Shown piece after piece: positions 63,155 to 64,000 of a DNA stretch of 64,000 nucleotides (position 1 is its first letter; every line of letters begins with the position of its first letter). Both the position numbers and the translations under genes were made by a program. The stretch comes from DATKFM01 sp963851215. Its GTDB lineage: Bacteria > Pseudomonadota > Alphaproteobacteria > Dongiales > Dongiaceae. Below the pieces are notes generated by a model. That model had not been told where the DNA came from. It worked only from the letters and a program-made list of their open reading frames with translations, and did not search any database. Where the stretch lies: NCBI GenBank assembly GCA_963851215.1, contig CAWKOG010000020.1, positions 434,001-498,000 on the forward strand, written 5' to 3'.

Positions 63155-64000
63155 ATGAACCACTCCGAAGGCGGCGCGCAGGCCCGGAGCGCGGCGGACG
63201 CGGTTGCCCGCCGCAGCTACGGCAAGCTCGTCGCCTTCCTTGCCGCGCGCACCCGCGACGTGGCGGCCGCCGAGGATGCATTGTCGGAGGCGTTCGCGTC
63301 GGCGCTGGCGGATTGGCCGGCAAAGGGTTGCCCCGCCAATCCGGAAGCCTGGCTGCTCACGGTGGCGCGGCGCAAGATGATCGATGCCGTCAGGCGGCGG
63401 CGCAGCGGTGAGGCGGCAAGCAGCGACCTGCGGCTGCTCGCCGAGGAGCTGGAGGCCGCGGCGGCGACGCCGGAAATCCCCGATCACCGCCTGGCGCTGC
63501 TGTTTGCGTGCGCCCATCCGGCGCTGGAGGCTGGCATCCGCGCGCCGCTGATGCTGCAGGCGGTGTTGGGCCTCGATGCGAAGATGATCGCCTCGGCGTT
63601 TCTCGTCTCGCCGGCGGCGATGGGGAAGCGGCTGGGGCGCGCCAAGGAGAAGATCCGCCAAGCCGGCATTCCCTTCAGCATTCCCGAACGTGCCGAGCTG
63701 CCCGCACGCCTGGAAACGGTGCTGGACGCGATCTATGCCGCCTACGCCGAAGGCTGGACCGATCCCGGCGGCAGCGACGTCGCGCGGCGCGATCTCACGG
63801 CGGAGGCAATGTTCCTGGCCCGGCTGGTGGCGGAGCTGATGCCCGGGGCGTCGGAGGCGCTGGGCCTCTTGGCGCTGATGCTCCACGCGGAAGCCCGGCG
63901 CCGCGCGCGGCGGCGGAACGACGGCGCCTATGTGCCCTTGGCCGAACAGGATCCGGCATTGTGGGACGCGCCGATGATCGCCGAAGCGGAGGCCCTGCTC
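63155..64000 (+). CDS. ECF-type RNA polymerase sigma factor with C-terminal extension (ECF42-like), runs off window
   Basis: 282 codons are visible and the frame is still open at the window end. Region 2: YGKLVAFLAARTRDVAAAEDALSEAFASAL, NPEAWLLTVARRKMIDAVRRRR. Region 4-like: LLFACAHPALEAGIRAPLMLQ, SAAMGKRLGRAKEKIRQAGIPF is the helix-turn-helix. A long helical C-terminal extension follows (LDAIYAAYAEGWTDP and ARLVAELMPGASEALGLLALMLHAEARR), the DUF6596-type part that marks ECF42-like sigmas, which have no anti-sigma. It is translated after the YCII gene. Confidence 0.88.
   Translation, partial: MNHSEGGAQARSAADAVARRSYGKLVAFLAARTRDVAAAEDALSEAFASALADWPAKGCPANPEAWLLTVARRKMIDAVRRRRSGEAASSDLRLLAEELEAAAATPEIPDHRLALLFACAHPALEAGIRAPLMLQAVLGLDAKMIASAFLVSPAAMGKRLGRAKEKIRQAGIPFSIPERAELPARLETVLDAIYAAYAEGWTDPGGSDVARRDLTAEAMFLARLVAELMPGASEALGLLALMLHAEARRRARRRNDGAYVPLAEQDPALWDAPMIAEAEALL

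Overview
The window looks like a chromosomal segment of a GC-rich alphaproteobacterium. Evidence for this is a GcrA cell-cycle regulator, DUF2794 and DUF2585 proteins, and two syntenic blocks typical of the class: fabD-fabG-acpP-fabF-mltG, and rpsF-rpsR-rplI ... dnaB ... alr-mlaE-mlaF-radA-cvpA-purF. A rhodospirillalean-type lineage is plausible, but this is an inference from gene content. About eighteen single-base frameshifts, most of them insertions and many in housekeeping genes (fabG, fabD, mltG, cfa, msrA), suggest a poorly polished long-read or metagenome assembly rather than real gene decay.

Layout. 0-6 kb: a short-chain dehydrogenase, a patatin-like phospholipase, an arsR-type operon (regulator, flavoprotein with a Cys-Cys tail, MFS transporter), and arfB. 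6-10 kb: DUF2585, a PAS histidine kinase and a PAS chemoreceptor. 10-14 kb: CaiB/BaiF CoA-transferase and HxlR/SCP2 regulator, divergent from an acyl-CoA dehydrogenase. 13.8-15.8 kb: three methionine sulfoxide reductases in a row (exported MsrB and MsrA, then free-Met-R-sulfoxide reductase). 16-19 kb: aldehyde dehydrogenase and an RTX calcium-binding protein. 19-24 kb: the fatty-acid synthesis cluster, read right to left. 24-29 kb: a repeat-rich stretch with an adenylate cyclase, a methyltransferase, a dienelactone-hydrolase-like protein, a DUF2161 nuclease-like protein and a ceramidase-like membrane protein. 29.5-36 kb: ribosomal proteins S6, S18 and L9, then cfa and a class-III aminotransferase, then dnaB. 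36-50 kb: an accessory region between dnaB and alr, which are usually neighbours. It holds an AT-richer three-gene cassette (HIT hydrolase, membrane protein, PEP/pyruvate-binding protein), a peptidoglycan-binding lipoprotein, a CHASE histidine kinase, a bicupin, several small uncharacterised proteins, a MipA-like porin, an isochorismatase-type hydrolase and a DUF1194 protein. 50-58 kb: alr-mlaEF-radA-cvpA-purF, an SDR and a GNAT. 58-64 kb: der-bamB-TPR (reverse strand), DUF2794, gcrA, and a YCII/ECF-sigma pair running off the end.

Intergenic DNA is unusually rich in repeated palindromes. One family is a hairpin whose stem sequence varies between copies while pairing is kept. Another is a composite element with perfect 20- or 45-bp terminal inverted repeats. 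A piece of the latter also lies in frame inside the DUF2161 gene. The most interesting uncharacterised items are the HIT/membrane/PEP-binding cassette (36.7-39.0 kb), the arsenic-type operon with a Cys-tailed flavoprotein, and these repeat families.
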